From assembly GCF_963678635.1 (NCBI RefSeq), contig NC_087062.1:93285845-93349844 (forward strand): 64,000 nucleotides of DNA, read 5' to 3'. Below, in pieces: positions 12,401-22,547 of the stretch. The position numbers and the translations under genes were made by a program. The stretch is from Symsagittifera roscoffensis (lineage: Eukaryota; Xenacoelomorpha; Acoela; Convolutidae). The notes beneath the pieces are model-generated. The model saw only the letters and a program-made list of their open reading frames with translations. It searched no databases and was not told the DNA's origin. Positions within the stretch are counted from its first letter, which is position 1; each line of letters starts with the position of its first letter.

Positions 12401-13783
12401 CTATTCAGAAGAAAGTTTGACTACTCTTTGGAACAGAAGATCCCATGGAATCCAAATTCGAAAAAAAAATTGGACATAGACGAGGCTATTAATTGACACC
12501 GCTGGAATCAAGTTAAATATGACTAAAGTCACTTGAACAAAGTCTTTTCAGAAAAAACTTTGACTATAATCTTTGGAACCGAGCGATCAACTGAAACCGG
12601 AGCAATCAACTCAAACACAACTAACGCTACTTGAACGAAATCTATTCAGATCAAACAAGGGTTAACTCTTTGAAACGGAAGACTCCATGAAATCCAACTT
12701 AGAAGAAATGGGACAGAGAATGAACAACCTCTAGAGCGAACAATCTACGCATTTAATTTGGATTTTGGTTTTGAAAACACCAAAATCCAAATTAAATGCG
12801 TTTATTGTTCGCTCTAGAGGTTGTTCAATCTATGTCCAATTTTTTCTTCTAAGTTGGATTTCATGGAATCTTCGGTTTCAAAAAGTTATAGTCCAGGTTT
12901 GTTCTGAATAGATTTCGTTCAAGAAAGTGAAAACTTTTGCAATTAAAATTAAAATTGCAAAATTTAACAGTAACCACTTTATATTAGCGTATGAAGGTCA
13001 ATATGATCATAAACAAGTCTCATCTGTAGGCAGGGGCGACCCAATTGAATTTCTGAGCTCTCCAAAAAAAAGACCCCGTTTTGGTCCACTTTTCTGCGCC
13101 GCAGGTAAAATTTTAAAAACAGGCCAAAAACGGCAATTTTAGGCACTTTTTGAAAAATGTTGACCAAAAAATTGCGTTTTTTTGGCGTGCGCTCCCCTCT
13201 CAAAATTAGTATATGTATGAGCTTTTAGAAAATTTTTAGGGTCCGTCACCAAAAATGGATATCTCAAAATAGTACAAAGGGGGGAACCTTTAGGTCGGCA
13301 GGGGGTCGAACCCCTAAGAAAAAGTACGTCCGCCCCAAACCCCACTCCCCCCCCCCTAAATCCGCTACTGCCTGCAGGTAATTTTTTCATATTTTACAGA
13401 TAGTTATCTAGTTAAAACTCAGGTAAACTGGAAAAAATCGCTATTAGACGCTACTGCGCTTGTGACCAACTTTTTCTGTATAGCAAATATAAGGATGAAA
13501 TCTTTTGATTACAAAGAATCTTTATTTGATTCAATTTTTGCCTGAAGAGAGACTAGCACTAACTGTGGTGAATTTTTGTTGAAGTAAAGTTGTACGTAAT
13601 GCAGGAAGCAGGCTTCTCCAGTTGCCAGTTTTGTTCTTCAACCACGAACCAATTTCCATTCAACGCAACAGGGTCAAAGCGCACAGGGATCACACGCGGA
13701 CAACCCCACGAGTTTTTTGTCTCAATTAAACTAATGAATATCGAAACTATGATACCGGCTGAAATAGCTATGAACGATGACAT
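2941..13783 (-). CDS. Secreted lipocalin, ApoD/Lazarillo-like (whole gene, two coding exons)
   Basis: The CDS joins 13783-13564 and 3410-2941 on the minus strand and encodes 229 aa. Exon 1 ends in phase 1 (A before donor GTTAGT). Exon 2 starts with GC after a TTTTTTCAG acceptor, completing a Ser codon before Trp75, so the reading frame runs through. Residues 1-26 are a hydrophobic signal peptide. Cys28-Pro starts the mature protein, and G43-N-W45 is the lipocalin G-x-W motif. The C-terminal part (L-x-R-S-R-F-P ... NEIDIDLRTVDQSDWC) follows the ApoD C-terminus. Cys28, 61, 146 and 197 sit where ApoD has its two disulfides (28-146 and 61-197 by homology). Lipocalins are extracellular beta-barrel carriers of small hydrophobic ligands; the ligand here is unknown. 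A basic tail (205-229) makes it somewhat longer than typical ApoD. Both exons are intact. The 10.15-kb intron is full of repeats. Family assignment is firm, ortholog assignment is not. Confidence 0.85.
3515..3800. repeat. Degenerate palindromic TAATCGATTATAATC repeats
   Basis: ATAATCGATTATAAT and variants (ATTATAATTGATTATAATCC) recur many times over about 290 bases in the lipocalin intron. Each unit is near-palindromic, so the block can fold on either strand. This is simple-sequence-like, not a recognised element. Confidence 0.6.
4347..5154 (+). mobile_element. Hairpin-ended repeat, copy with tandem 261-bp unit
   Basis: It begins TTGTTCCGACTTTCGATACG with the imperfect hairpin ACTTTCGATACGAAAGT. 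It ends CAGGGCTTCGCCCTG then ATACAAGCAGTCTTG. Inside, a 261-bp unit starting GTAACGGAATATTTGTGCTC is present twice (4369-4629 and 4630-4889), each closing with AACGCGCGATA..TTCGCGCT..TTAACGCGTAAGC. A monomeric inverse copy is at 61192-61729. No coding capacity, so it is non-autonomous; the superfamily is unknown. Confidence 0.65.
5889..6490 (+). mobile_element. GTTCCGACC-ended repeat family, copy 1
   Basis: Begins CGTTCCGACCACTGAAAGTG and ends near TATGGTCGGAACATTC followed by CGTGACCGGC. The same ends, with CAAAATCAGGT and GTCGAGAAAAA interior landmarks, recur at 16017, 22548, 25198, 38217, 42082 and 42717. No open frame of note. Short inverted ends (GTTCCGACC/GGTCGGAAC) suggest a non-autonomous DNA transposon. 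Confidence 0.55.
6950..12600 (+). repeat. Purine-biased block with degenerate long repeats
   Basis: The plus strand is strikingly A/G-rich. Segments recur at about 1.1-1.4 kb: CATCTTTTTGGCA at 8989 and 10326; GCAACGC…TCGAAGA at 9455 and 10584; GGGAGACAATGGG at 9856 and 11029; GCAATTTTCAACAGC at 10198 and 11612 with a diverged copy near 11360; CGACACTGAC at 10096, 11250 and 11501. Short open frames (for example 7207-7488, 10278-10469, 11675-11893) are broken by stops and match no family I recognise. It looks like a decayed, internally repetitive gene or element. Confidence 0.5.
12630..12923. repeat. 294-bp imperfect palindrome
   Basis: The left arm, 12630-12769 (starts CTTGAACGAAATCTATTCAG), and right arm, 12779-12923, are reverse complements with few mismatches around a 9-base loop. 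The inner 50 bases per arm (…TCTAGAGCGAACAAT…) are almost perfect. Diverged direct copies of the outer arm occur just upstream at about 12385 and 12530. A smaller palindrome, TTTTGCAATT/AATTGCAAAA, follows at 12935-12962. Confidence 0.85.
13031..13370 (-). mobile_element. hAT-like G-run MITE, inverted copy
   Basis: Starts CAGGGGCGACCCAATTG and ends CCTAAATCCGCTACTG, 340 bp. Flanks tctgtagg / cctgcagg agree at 6 of 8. The C-run next to the right end is the complement of the family's G-run. It lies in the lipocalin intron, 194 bases from the exon 1 donor. Confidence 0.75.
13481..13537 (+). repeat. 57-bp inverted repeat, left arm
   Basis: TAGCAAATATAAGGATGAAA through …TTTGATTCAATTT matches the reverse complement of 14000-14056 at 55 of 57 positions. 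It lies in the intron just downstream of lipocalin exon 1. Confidence 0.85.
13564..13783 (-). CDS. Lipocalin coding exon 1 (signal peptide, G-x-W strand)
   Basis: Starts at the ATG at 13783 in a good context (GAGCC-ATG) and encodes residues 1-73 plus the first base of codon 74. It holds the hydrophobic leader, the mature start WGCPR, the FDPVALNGNW motif and the second structural Cys (SCITYNFT). The donor is GTTAGT at 13563. Upstream on the same strand, a pyrimidine-bearing ACGCAG at 13822 could be an acceptor for an untranslated exon; this is unproven. The exon lies between two 57-bp inverted repeats (13481-13537 and 14000-14056). Confidence 0.8.
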
Positions 13784-13999
13784 GGCTCTTCAAGGAAAAT
13801 TTTTATAACTTAGCCTTTTCACTGCGTTTTAGAAAATCAAAGCAAGAAACAAAATAGTTAAAACTGTCGCAAGTGAAATGTTGGCAATCAAAAAAGCGGA
13901 GTTAGTCCTGAAGGCCAATTAAATTAGCAAAAGTGTCTTTGAAAGAATGGTGAAAAAAAAAACATCCGTTTTTGTTCACAGGAAATAATGTTTTGATAG

Positions 14000-14056
14000 A
14001 AATTGGATCAAATAAAGATTCTTTGTAATCAAAAGATTTCATACTTATATTTGCTA
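14000..14056 (-). repeat. 57-bp inverted repeat, right arm
   Basis: Reverse complement of 13481-13537. With its partner it encloses lipocalin exon 1. It lies 217 bases upstream of the ATG, in promoter or 5' leader territory. No target-site duplication was found outside the arms. Confidence 0.85.
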
Positions 14057-14524
14057 AACATCGGAAAGTTCAAGTTCATTGCAAAGTTCTTAGATTAATA
14101 TGACAGCACAAAGCGAATCTCGTGATCGATTAAACTCATGATGCGACTTTTGAGCTTCAGCTCTCGGTCTGCAAATTTTTGTGTCAAAAAAAGACGAAGT
14201 GATCGATTCTCTTCCAATCCAGAATCTAAAGCTCATGTTTTTTTTTTGAAATAAATTATTGCACTTCTATTGCGATATAAAATAGGATTTAGGAATTTAA
14301 GAATCGAAATACAGAATTTTTGGGCTAACAACTTGGCTAGAAAAATAACTGAATAATTTTCTCAAATCTGTTGTTTTTTTTCAATCAACAGCTGTATTTC
14401 GGCAAGTCTCCGTTTCGTATACCCGCTCTTTTTGAGTTATGTTTTTATGTTAATTGTTAACATACCAATTCCGATTTGGTCTGATTTTATTTTTTGTTGT
14501 ATATTGTTTAGAATATAATTTTTT

Positions 14525-14605
14525 ATTATGAGTCCCAACTGTACAGTGGATAGGCGCGCAGTTTGATGTCTGTAGGTCTCTGGAATCCAGAGACAAGTCT
14601 TCAAA
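14525..14605 (+). repeat. tRNA-like sequence, weak
   Basis: ACAGTGGATAGGCGCGCAGT, followed by TCTGTAGGTCTCTGGAATCC, recalls a tRNA-derived SINE head (GTGGATAGCGCG… box A), but box B is poor. Nearby, GGATTCCG/CGGAATCC motifs repeat in both orientations at 14745-14830 and 15390-15560. Confidence 0.25.
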
Positions 14606-16016
14606 CGTGTTCCGAAAGGTAAGTTAACTCCATTCACAAAAATTCACAGGGATTTCACGAGCAAAAATCTGTAACAGAAACTTTGTAGGCACATTTGTTT
14701 TATCGCGCTTTCCGCAACAAGATAAAATGCTAGTTGTTCTGGATTCCGCAAATGTAAACGGAATGCGCAAGAAGGAAATGAATTCCGCCAATGTAGGTGG
14801 AAACAGCAAATGTAAGCGTATTCGTCACATTGAATTGTCTCTAAAACTCCCCAACTTTGTTTTTGAAATAAACTGAACCAGTGCTTGCATTAAAAAAAAT
14901 TGAAATCTGAGCTGAATTTTAACCTAACAATGCAAAAATTAAAAGCAAAGACTTAACCACTGTCAGCGGAATCCACAAACATTGAACCATTGGTTAATCA
15001 AATTGGTGAATGTACAATTAGTACTTGGGATAAATTTCCCAGCAAGCTTTTGGGATCATTTGGAAACGCATGATAACTGAACCCTTAATTGGAGTTTAGT
15101 GGGTTCAGAGCGGTTTCAAATCATCAGTAGATGAGATTAGATGAGAGTAAACTCAAACGATTTATTGGTGATTAGAGGATTTTTGAGGAGAGGTAGCGTA
15201 CTTCAGTGTGTTCAGTTGGCACTAATTGAGATCGAAGTTGTGGTAAGTTGACAGGAAATGAATCGAGGTTGGGGGTAAGTGGGCAAGAATTGAAATCGAA
15301 GTTGGGGGAAGCTCAACTGTTAGCAGTTTTGAGTTTGAATTTTCTTGTGACAAACTGGTTAAAAGATTTAACTTAAATTGCTACTGTAACTGGAATCCGG
15401 AGACAAAATGCGGATTCCGTTTACAAGTTGCGGATTCTACTTACAATTGTGGATTCCTCATTAGCTCAATTTTTTTGTATACAAATCGTGTTAATTGTTT
15501 GTGGGTTTCGCAAAATGTTCCGGATTCCGTACAATTTGTGGCGGGTTCCGAAAAACAGCAATGTTGCGTTTCCGCGACAAACTTAATTTTGGTCTAATGA
15601 GAAACACGCATACAGTTCAGAAAATGCAGAGATTGGCCTCGTAATAAGCGCAGCAGTCGGCATTTTCTAAATTTAACACAATCGAATTTTAGCAGGAGTA
15701 GTTTAATAGTACGAATTTTTTTCCAGCTTTAAGTCGCAAACATTGATGCAATTTTGTGAGTCACCTTTACGGCTTTTTGACACATCAAATGAACCAAAAA
15801 AACAGTACAATCACACAAATTGCATTTCACAAATTTTGCAACTTACTATCTCTCGCAATTTTTTGAAATTCATATTTACACATAAGTTGGCTTTATGATT
15901 TTCTTGCAAAAAAGATATTGGGGATGCCTAAAAGTTATAATATTTTAATTTTTTACGTGCACGATTTGTGTCTATTTCAGTTTGACGAAAATTTTGTTGT
16001 ATTGGGTTGTAAATTT

Positions 16017-16675
16017 ATTGTTCAGACCATTTGAAAAATGCGGGGAAACTTTGTATTTGGGTGTAACTTTTTTGTTTTACTTTTTTCACGAAAACTCAGT
16101 TACTGCAAAAAATCATCGGAATCGACCTAGTGATATATCATATTTAAGCCTTTTCATTTGTGATTCGAGCGACACAAAAATTTTTGAAAGCATTTTCTCA
16201 GTCTCGAGAAAAATTAATTTGAAATTTTGATTGGTGTTATTTTGATCTAATAAGGTGAGCGTGCAGGATTACAATAGCTTATTTATGCTAATTTTGAGCA
16301 ATCTAAACTTAATTTCACACGAGTAAATTTAGTATTTGGAGCTTTTTGCGGCATTTTTGAAGTTTTTGTGGCAGAGATTTTTTTCGAATTTTGTTGTATT
16401 TGAATGCTCCGCTTCCCATCTTTTAATTCATTTTTACATTTATCATCTACTGCTCTTTCTTTTCCTTCAAACTTCCTTCCTCTCAAACGACATGAAATCA
16501 ACTTCAGTATCAATTTCTTGGTAAACTTTTTTGGCAAATTTTCATCAAACGCTTCGAATTTTTCAGATAAAAACTGTTATCTTCTCTTTCGTTTCGATAG
16601 CTTCAATCAAAAAAACCAAGTTTGTATAATTTTGAATCACTAGAAAATGTTTTTCAAACACTTATGGTCGAAGTA
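16017..16675 (+). mobile_element. GTTCCGACC-ended repeat family, copy 2 (diverged)
   Basis: Begins TTGTTCAGACCATTTG with the shared GGGGAAACTTTGTATTTGGG landmark, and ends near TTATGGTCGAAGTATAG. Diverged from copy 1 by many substitutions. No coding content. Confidence 0.5.
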
Positions 16676-16879
16676 TAGATTCTTTGAAAAAATGTAATGT
16701 AGTTTTTAGTTACAGTTTATTTCTACTCATAAATAATCTATAATTTGTCAGTTTTATTTTTCCAAAAGTATCAAAAATGATCACAATCAGAACTTTTTTC
16801 GTTACTCGAGTTTAGGTTTGATTTTAAGTTCTCTGCTGATTTTTTTGCAAGATGGAAATCTGTGCATCCAATGGTAAAA

Positions 16880-17249
16880 GTGCATCTGGTGGAAAAAACC
16901 CAAGGTTCCCCCCTTTCTACTATTTTGAGATATCAATTTTTGGCTGACTGACCTTAAAGTTTTTCTAAAGTTGCCGGTAGCGCCAATATATACTAACTTT
17001 GAGGGGAGGAGCACCAAAAAAAAACGCGCTTTTTTTAATCAAAATTCCAAAAAGTGCATAAAAACGCCTTTTTGGCCTTTTACTCTAAATTTGGCTGCTA
17101 CACAGAAAAATTTGTCAAAATAGGGTCTTAATAATGATTCGTAGAGCTTAGAGCTCGGAAAATCATTTTGGTCCACCTAAAAAAAAGATGGACAAAATTT
17201 TCGAAACATTTTGAAAATCCCCCTTCGAGAAAATCCTAGATCCGCCCTG
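16880..17249 (+). mobile_element. hAT-like G-run MITE, left end degraded
   Basis: Carries the family core (ACTATTTTGAGATATC, GACCTTAAAG, GCGCCAATATATACTA, GGGTCTTAATA, TTTGGTCCACCTAAAAAAAA) and the right end AAATCCTAGATCCGCCCTG. The left terminus is not recognisable, so no TSD could be checked. Confidence 0.65.
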
Positions 17250-18820
17250 CGTGAAATGGCAATAGAAAAGGGCTTGTAATCGGCGAAAAATAGTTTGTTC
17301 CCTTGTCGAAGCAACTCATACCCATACCTACTTTTTCGAACTTGATAGTACCAATGGTTGTTGGAAAATAAAATTAAACTAACTCTTAAATGTTTTATTT
17401 TTTTGAAATATATATATTTTTTGTTTTTCTTGAAGCAAAAAATTTTGCTGCAATTGAAGGACAGTATCAGAACATTTAAGGCATTTAAGAACATTTAAGG
17501 CTTCGTGCTCATAAGAGAAGTCTTTTGCTTATGTTTGCTGTGTCGCTCAAGAAAATGAAGAAAAATGAAAAGGCATATCGGCCTAAATTGGGGACCATTT
17601 GTTGTTGCCGTGAGAAGGTATTTAAGGAAAGTTACAAGGATATGAATGGATCATATTCGGTACGTTTAATGAGCGATTTTTGAGCTAAATTGAGTTGACA
17701 AAGTATTGTAAAAGTACAGATTGATGTCATTGTGCGTTAGTTGATGCCGGGGGCGTTTTACTTCTGCTAACTTACAATACTTTCTCTTTCTTCTTTTCTC
17801 TTCAGCGCCAACCCCAAACAAGATCATAAACTTGGGCTACAATTAAAGTTGAAAAAAGTGGAGGAAAGAATGAAAAGAGTTTTGGTCTTGGGGAAGAAAT
17901 TAAATCCCCATATGTAGCGCAGATACGTTTGAAACATTTATAAAAAGAGGTTTATAACTATTTCAGATGGTTACAACAGGAATAAGTCTTCGATTTATCA
18001 GGAGAAATAGTTGGAAGCGGGATAGTTTAGTATTCTAATTGTGTGACTTTTTGGCTCCATTCTTCAGCTCTGCAGCTCAACTAAGTAAGCATTTTGGAAT
18101 TTTTGTTCAGTTAATTCTCCCTCACAATTCACGCGCCGATCGCTAGCTGTGAGCTTCGGGCCATTTCAATTTGTGTCCGAGCCCCAAATTGTCTGATTTC
18201 ACCCCCTCCCAAAATCAGCAGCGACATCGTCCTAACTTAAAACCCTGCATAACCACATCACTTTTACTATCATAGAACTACATTTGGCTAAAGTAAGCTG
18301 CGATAACTGGGAGCTACTTGCTGTAGTTGTATATTATAACTTTTTAACTCTTTCATAACCAGCTCAAAAATCGGTGAAATTTGGGATAATTTGAGCCCAA
18401 ATCGACTTATCCCTTCTCCGCCCTCCGCAGTTTTATGTTCCAGTTTATGTGCAAAAGTATATCTCATCCTCCAACTAACTTCCATAAAAATTGCAGGTGA
18501 CTTTTCCTGATCAATACATTTGGCCCGCAGAACCAACCCAACCTCCAGACGTTTTGGACCAACCCAACCAACCAGCAGAGAATTAGAAAAAAAACTAACT
18601 GCCTGGTCAATTAAAGCCCAAATTTGGAAATAATTTTTTTGCTGCACCGTCACAGGGCCACCAAGAATGTGAGTTGTTTTTGTTTTCTGTGGAAGGTGCA
18701 GAACGTTTTTCGGATCTCCTTAACTCTTCCGCCCCTGCCCTCACTATTTATAGCAAGAAATGAGATTCGTTACTAGAGACAATATTCGCCCATGCTTAAT
18801 TTAAGCAGAAGCGTTAGTGA

Positions 18821-19280
18821 CAGGGGCGGATTTAGAGGGGGGGGGGGGGGTTGGTTGGGGGGATGCACTTTTTAGGATTTCGACCCCCTGCCGACCGCTT
18901 TGCAATATTTTGAGATATCCATTTTTGGTGACGGACCAGAAGAATTTTCTTAAGGCGCCAATATATACTTTTTTTGGGGGGGGGGACGCCTTTTTTGGCC
19001 TGTTTTTTCAAAAATTTGCCTCCAGCGCAGAAAATTTGGCCCAAACAGGGTCTTTTGAGTGCTTTGGAGAGCTAGGAAAATCAATTTGGTCGGCCTAATT
19101 TTTGGAAAATCAATTTGGTCGAAATTGTATGAAAAGAAATTTCCCATTGAGAATTGTATGATAAGCATTTTTGGTCAACCCGGGTGATCGACCTAAAAAA
19201 AAGTAGACAAAATTTTCGAAAGTTTTTTGAAAATCCGCCATTCCCCCCTCCCTTCTCGAGAAAATCCTAGATCCACCCTG
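18821..19280 (+). mobile_element. hAT-like G-run MITE, complete copy
   Basis: A 460-bp element from CAGGGGCGGATTTAGAGG to CCTAGATCCACCCTG. Target duplications gttagtga / attagtga match at 7 of 8. A run of about 14 G follows the left end. A partial internal repetition (AATCAATTTGGTCG twice, GAAATTGTATGA nearby) explains its extra length. Confidence 0.85.
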
Positions 19281-19589
19281 ATTAGTGAATTAAGTTAAAC
19301 TGTTCAGCTTAGCTCAGTTAAGCAGCTTTTTACTTCTGAATTAGCCCTTAAGAGATGAATAATTCTAGTTTCGAATCGTAGTTTCACATTTTCAACTAGC
19401 TTCCAATATTATTGCATTTACTTAACAAATTACACTTTATGGTACCTTCGACAGCCGTTCATTTTCAAAAAAGTGTGGCCACATGGCCATATTTGGCAAA
19501 ACTTTTGCATTTAACGCTGAAATGCTGTTTTGAACACTTTTTGGACGGTTTTGCTAGTGTTTTTTTTGGCAAGCGCACCACTTTCAGAA

Positions 19590-19740
19590 TAGCACATATT
19601 GGTGCCAATGCCAGAGGCGCCTTTAGACAAGTTTTAGAATTAGTCAGTCAGAAATGACTGTCGTACAATGGTACCAATGCAAGGACCCTTTGAAAATACT
19701 TGACGACAACCAAATTTAAAAGTAAAATAATCAAAACCCC
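19590..19740 (-). mobile_element. Fragment related to the G-run MITE
   Basis: AGGCGCCTTTAGACAAGTTT then TTAGTCAGTCAG corresponds to the core segment TAAAATTTTTCTAAAGGCGCC of the family in diverged form. No ends are visible. Confidence 0.35.
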
Positions 19741-20710
19741 ACCCAAACCGCTCCCCCTACGTCGACAGGCTATTGTTATTTTGCATGGGAATGATTAAAT
19801 ATGCACTAATTGTTCAGACTTTTTATACTATACCAGTGATGTTTTCAGACTGTTTTTTCACTATGGTCATCGAGTGGAAAATTGTCGCGCGTATCAGCAG
19901 TTTTACCTGTAAATTAGTTCCATAGGTGTGTGTGTTCTACTAACTTAACTTAGATCCGTAACTAGGATTGAGAATATATATGTTGGATTCCTGTCAAGTA
20001 TAAGTAGTTACTAGTATGTTTTGAGGCTAATAATAAGTTTAAAAGGCCATCCATAGCTTTACTTTTGGGAGACAGGAAAGTAGAAAAATACTGATAAAAC
20101 TTGAGCTTGGAGTTAAGTGCTTATCTTCCGTTGTTCTGTTCTAACGGGCGAGCAAAGAAGCCGCCGAAAATCGGGGATAAAAAAGGCTGCTTTAATGTTT
20201 TTATTCATCCTCTTAGAACAAGTTGGAAACACTAAATTTAACAAAACTTCAGGGAGATTGTATTGATTATTTCGGCAAAGAAGAACCGCAAAGTAACACA
20301 GGGAAAAGAAAAAAGGAAAAGAGATAGTTCATATATTTATTATTTCACCCATATTTTTCAGTTTAACTTCATTTTAAACTTCTGAACGGGACTAATTGTC
20401 TAGCTGTAAGTTGATTTTCAACTGTATTTTGACCAAAGATATTTTTTACTCGACCTTGTTTTGAAGGTCATCAAAAAAGTTTGTTATGACGTTTGTTCAT
20501 AACTGCCTATTTGTCGCATTAGCGCATAAGAACATTCCGAAAGCTGCAATTGGATACTTAAAACAACCGAAGCTTTTTGGGCTTTGGAGAAACTTCGACT
20601 TGTAGCTTATACTGCCCCAAAAAAGAAGTTATACGATTTTGTATTGTTATATCTCTCCACCCCCCCCCCCTCCCCCTCGAACCGATCTCAGAGTCTGACT
20701 CCTCAGCACT

Positions 20711-21092
20711 CAGTACCGGATTTAGGGGGGGGGGGGGGGGGGTGCGTTGTTTCGGCGCCCTCTTACCTCAGGGATTTGACCCCCTGCCGACCCAAAGGGT
20801 CCCCCTTTGTACTATTTTGAGATATCTATACCCATTTTGATGGGGGAGCGAGCGCCGAAAAAAAAACGCAATTTTTAGGTCGAAATTTTCCAAGAAGAGC
20901 CTAAAAACGCCTTTTTGGCATGTTTTTTCAAAATTATGCCTGCGCCACAGAAAATTTGGTCAAGTTACGGTCTTTATAGTGATTTGGGAGACCTCAAAAA
21001 ATCAATTTGGTCGACCTAAAAAAAAGGTCGACAAAAGTTTTCAACATTTTTTTGAAAATCCCCCCCTCGAGGAGTTCATAGATCCGCGCCTG
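20711..21092 (+). mobile_element. hAT-like G-run MITE with perfect TSD
   Basis: A 382-bp copy from CAGTACCGGATTTAGG to ATAGATCCGCGCCTG, flanked by identical 8-bp tcagcact at 20703-20710 and 21093-21100. About 18 consecutive G follow the left end. The perfect TSD makes this the best evidence for hAT-type insertion in the family and suggests a fairly young insertion. Confidence 0.9.
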
Positions 21093-21268
21093 TCAGCACT
21101 ATTTGATTCTATTGAGCTATCTCCACTTTCAACAAACCGAAGAGAACTGGAGAATTTCATCTTGCTGATAAATATATTAGTAGAAGGGGCTAGCTAGGTG
21201 AAGCTACAATTTTTAGGCTTTAGAAAATTGAAATTTCTTTAACTAAGGGGTCTATTTGAAAATAAGCA

Positions 21269-21396
21269 CCCTTATAAAGAACTAAATCAAAAATTAACTA
21301 TTTGCAGATTTTGCACATAATTAACTACCTCCTCTTTTTTATGCAATACCAGCCCCCTATAGCTATAGTTAATTTTTGATTTAGTTTTTTATAGGG
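21269..21396. repeat. Foldback sequence with ~31-bp arms
   Basis: CCCTTATAAAGAACTAAATC to TTAACTA (21269-21300) is mirrored by TAGTTAATTTTTGATTTAG to ATAGGG (21366-21396), around a 65-base spacer with CCCCCTATAGCTATAG. It may be a small foldback or MITE relic. Confidence 0.65.
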
Positions 21397-22547
21397 AGGG
21401 GGCGGTTTATAGTCAAAATTAAAGGCATCCCTAAATTGTTTGATAAACTTCTAGTGACGTCTGACCAGTGCAAATACGAGGCTTCAAATACCGTGGCAGC
21501 CATTCAAATTAATCTGTTTCATTTTTAATTTAAAGTTCATCTAAACTCGTACAAAAACTATGGTATAAGTAAATGGCTTTTTTGTTTGTTTACTTTTCCT
21601 TTGGAAATCGTATGAAACCGAGTAGGGCAACTAATTGGAAGGAAAGGGACAAAGTTGGGCTATTTAGAGGGGCTCACTTCCTGGTTATCAGCCCAGCCGG
21701 GTGGGTGGATTGGTCAAATTTCATTAGAAACCCCGTATGCTCAGTTGCTCCCCTGTGCTTTGAACACGTTCAACTTTTACTGCAGCTTTTCAACTCTGTC
21801 ACAACTAATTACACAAACTTCCACTGTCTCATTTAGCCTAACTTCCCTTTAGCTTACATCAAACTTTCGCCATGTTTATAATGCTAATCCATGTCAAATC
21901 GTTAGACTGCTATACTAGGCTAGAAAGTTGTTAGTGTAATTAGATACCATATTTGCGAACTTTTGTTAATTTTTTGGGCATTTTCATCGGGTTGAGATTT
22001 CCTTTAGCTACAATAAATACTGCACTTTATTTTGTTTTCCTTCCTGGTCCGAAAAAAAGTAAACAAAATTGGAACGCGTCGACTAAGGTAAGGCTAATAG
22101 CCAAAAATCAGGAAGATTTTATGGAATTTCGACCAGCTATCTGGCGTTTGCTAAGGTCTTTTTTATTTAACTTACATCCTATATCCTTAACTATATCAGT
22201 AGTGAGTCAATTGAAATATTATATTAACTAAAGGTAATTTAATTCCAAACCCAAGCAAATATTTGACCAAAAACATCTTAAAAGTGTTCAAAAACACTAA
22301 TTTTGGGGCGTTTCCTCAAAAATTATCCTGCAGCGTTGATTAAAGTCAAAAATAGACTTATTTAATGTTTTTTTTTGCTGGAAAGCTATTTTGTTTGATC
22401 AAAAACTTTATTAATACCGTCCATTCCGCCCCTTTTACAAGCAATATCTTTCAAGCAATTTTTGACTGACCAGACTTGTGCTGATTTTTCGAGTGGAATT
22501 ATTTTAATCGCTTTAAAGACCTTTGATCCGAGCTTGGTCATAATATT

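Larger units (their letters stand above)
3411..13563. other. Lipocalin intron (10.15 kb)
   Basis: Bounded on the minus strand by donor GTTAGT at 13563 and acceptor CAG at 3411. It holds, in plus order, the palindromic TAATCGATTA block, two repeat-family copies, the purine-biased block from 6950, the large palindrome, and a hAT-like MITE. Between 5155-5888 and 6500-6950 I see nothing recognisable. Confidence 0.8.
14057..18812. other. Non-coding region between lipocalin and the MITE cluster
   Basis: Holds the weak tRNA-like stretch, the inverted TGCGGATTCCGTTTAC / GTAAACGGAATGCGCA motifs, one GTTCCGACC-family copy (about 16017-16675) and one MITE copy (about 16880-17249). From 17260 to 18810 I see no gene. 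A 121-codon minus frame at 18288-18653 has no splice-site or family support. Confidence 0.5.

Noticed and set aside
3411-13563. A middle lipocalin exon
   Set aside because: Exons 1 and 2 already join in phase and give a complete barrel of normal length; no further lipocalin-like segment was found on the minus strand.
14700-14870. A frame reading LVVLDSANVNG, resembling the start of a NYN/PIN nuclease
   Set aside because: The GGATTCCGCAAATGTAAACG stretch belongs to a group of inverted short repeats (also at 15390-15560), and no further nuclease motif follows.
18288-18653. A 121-codon open frame on the minus strand
   Set aside because: No plausible start context, splice site or recognisable domain. 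The composition looks like translated pyrimidine-rich intergenic DNA.
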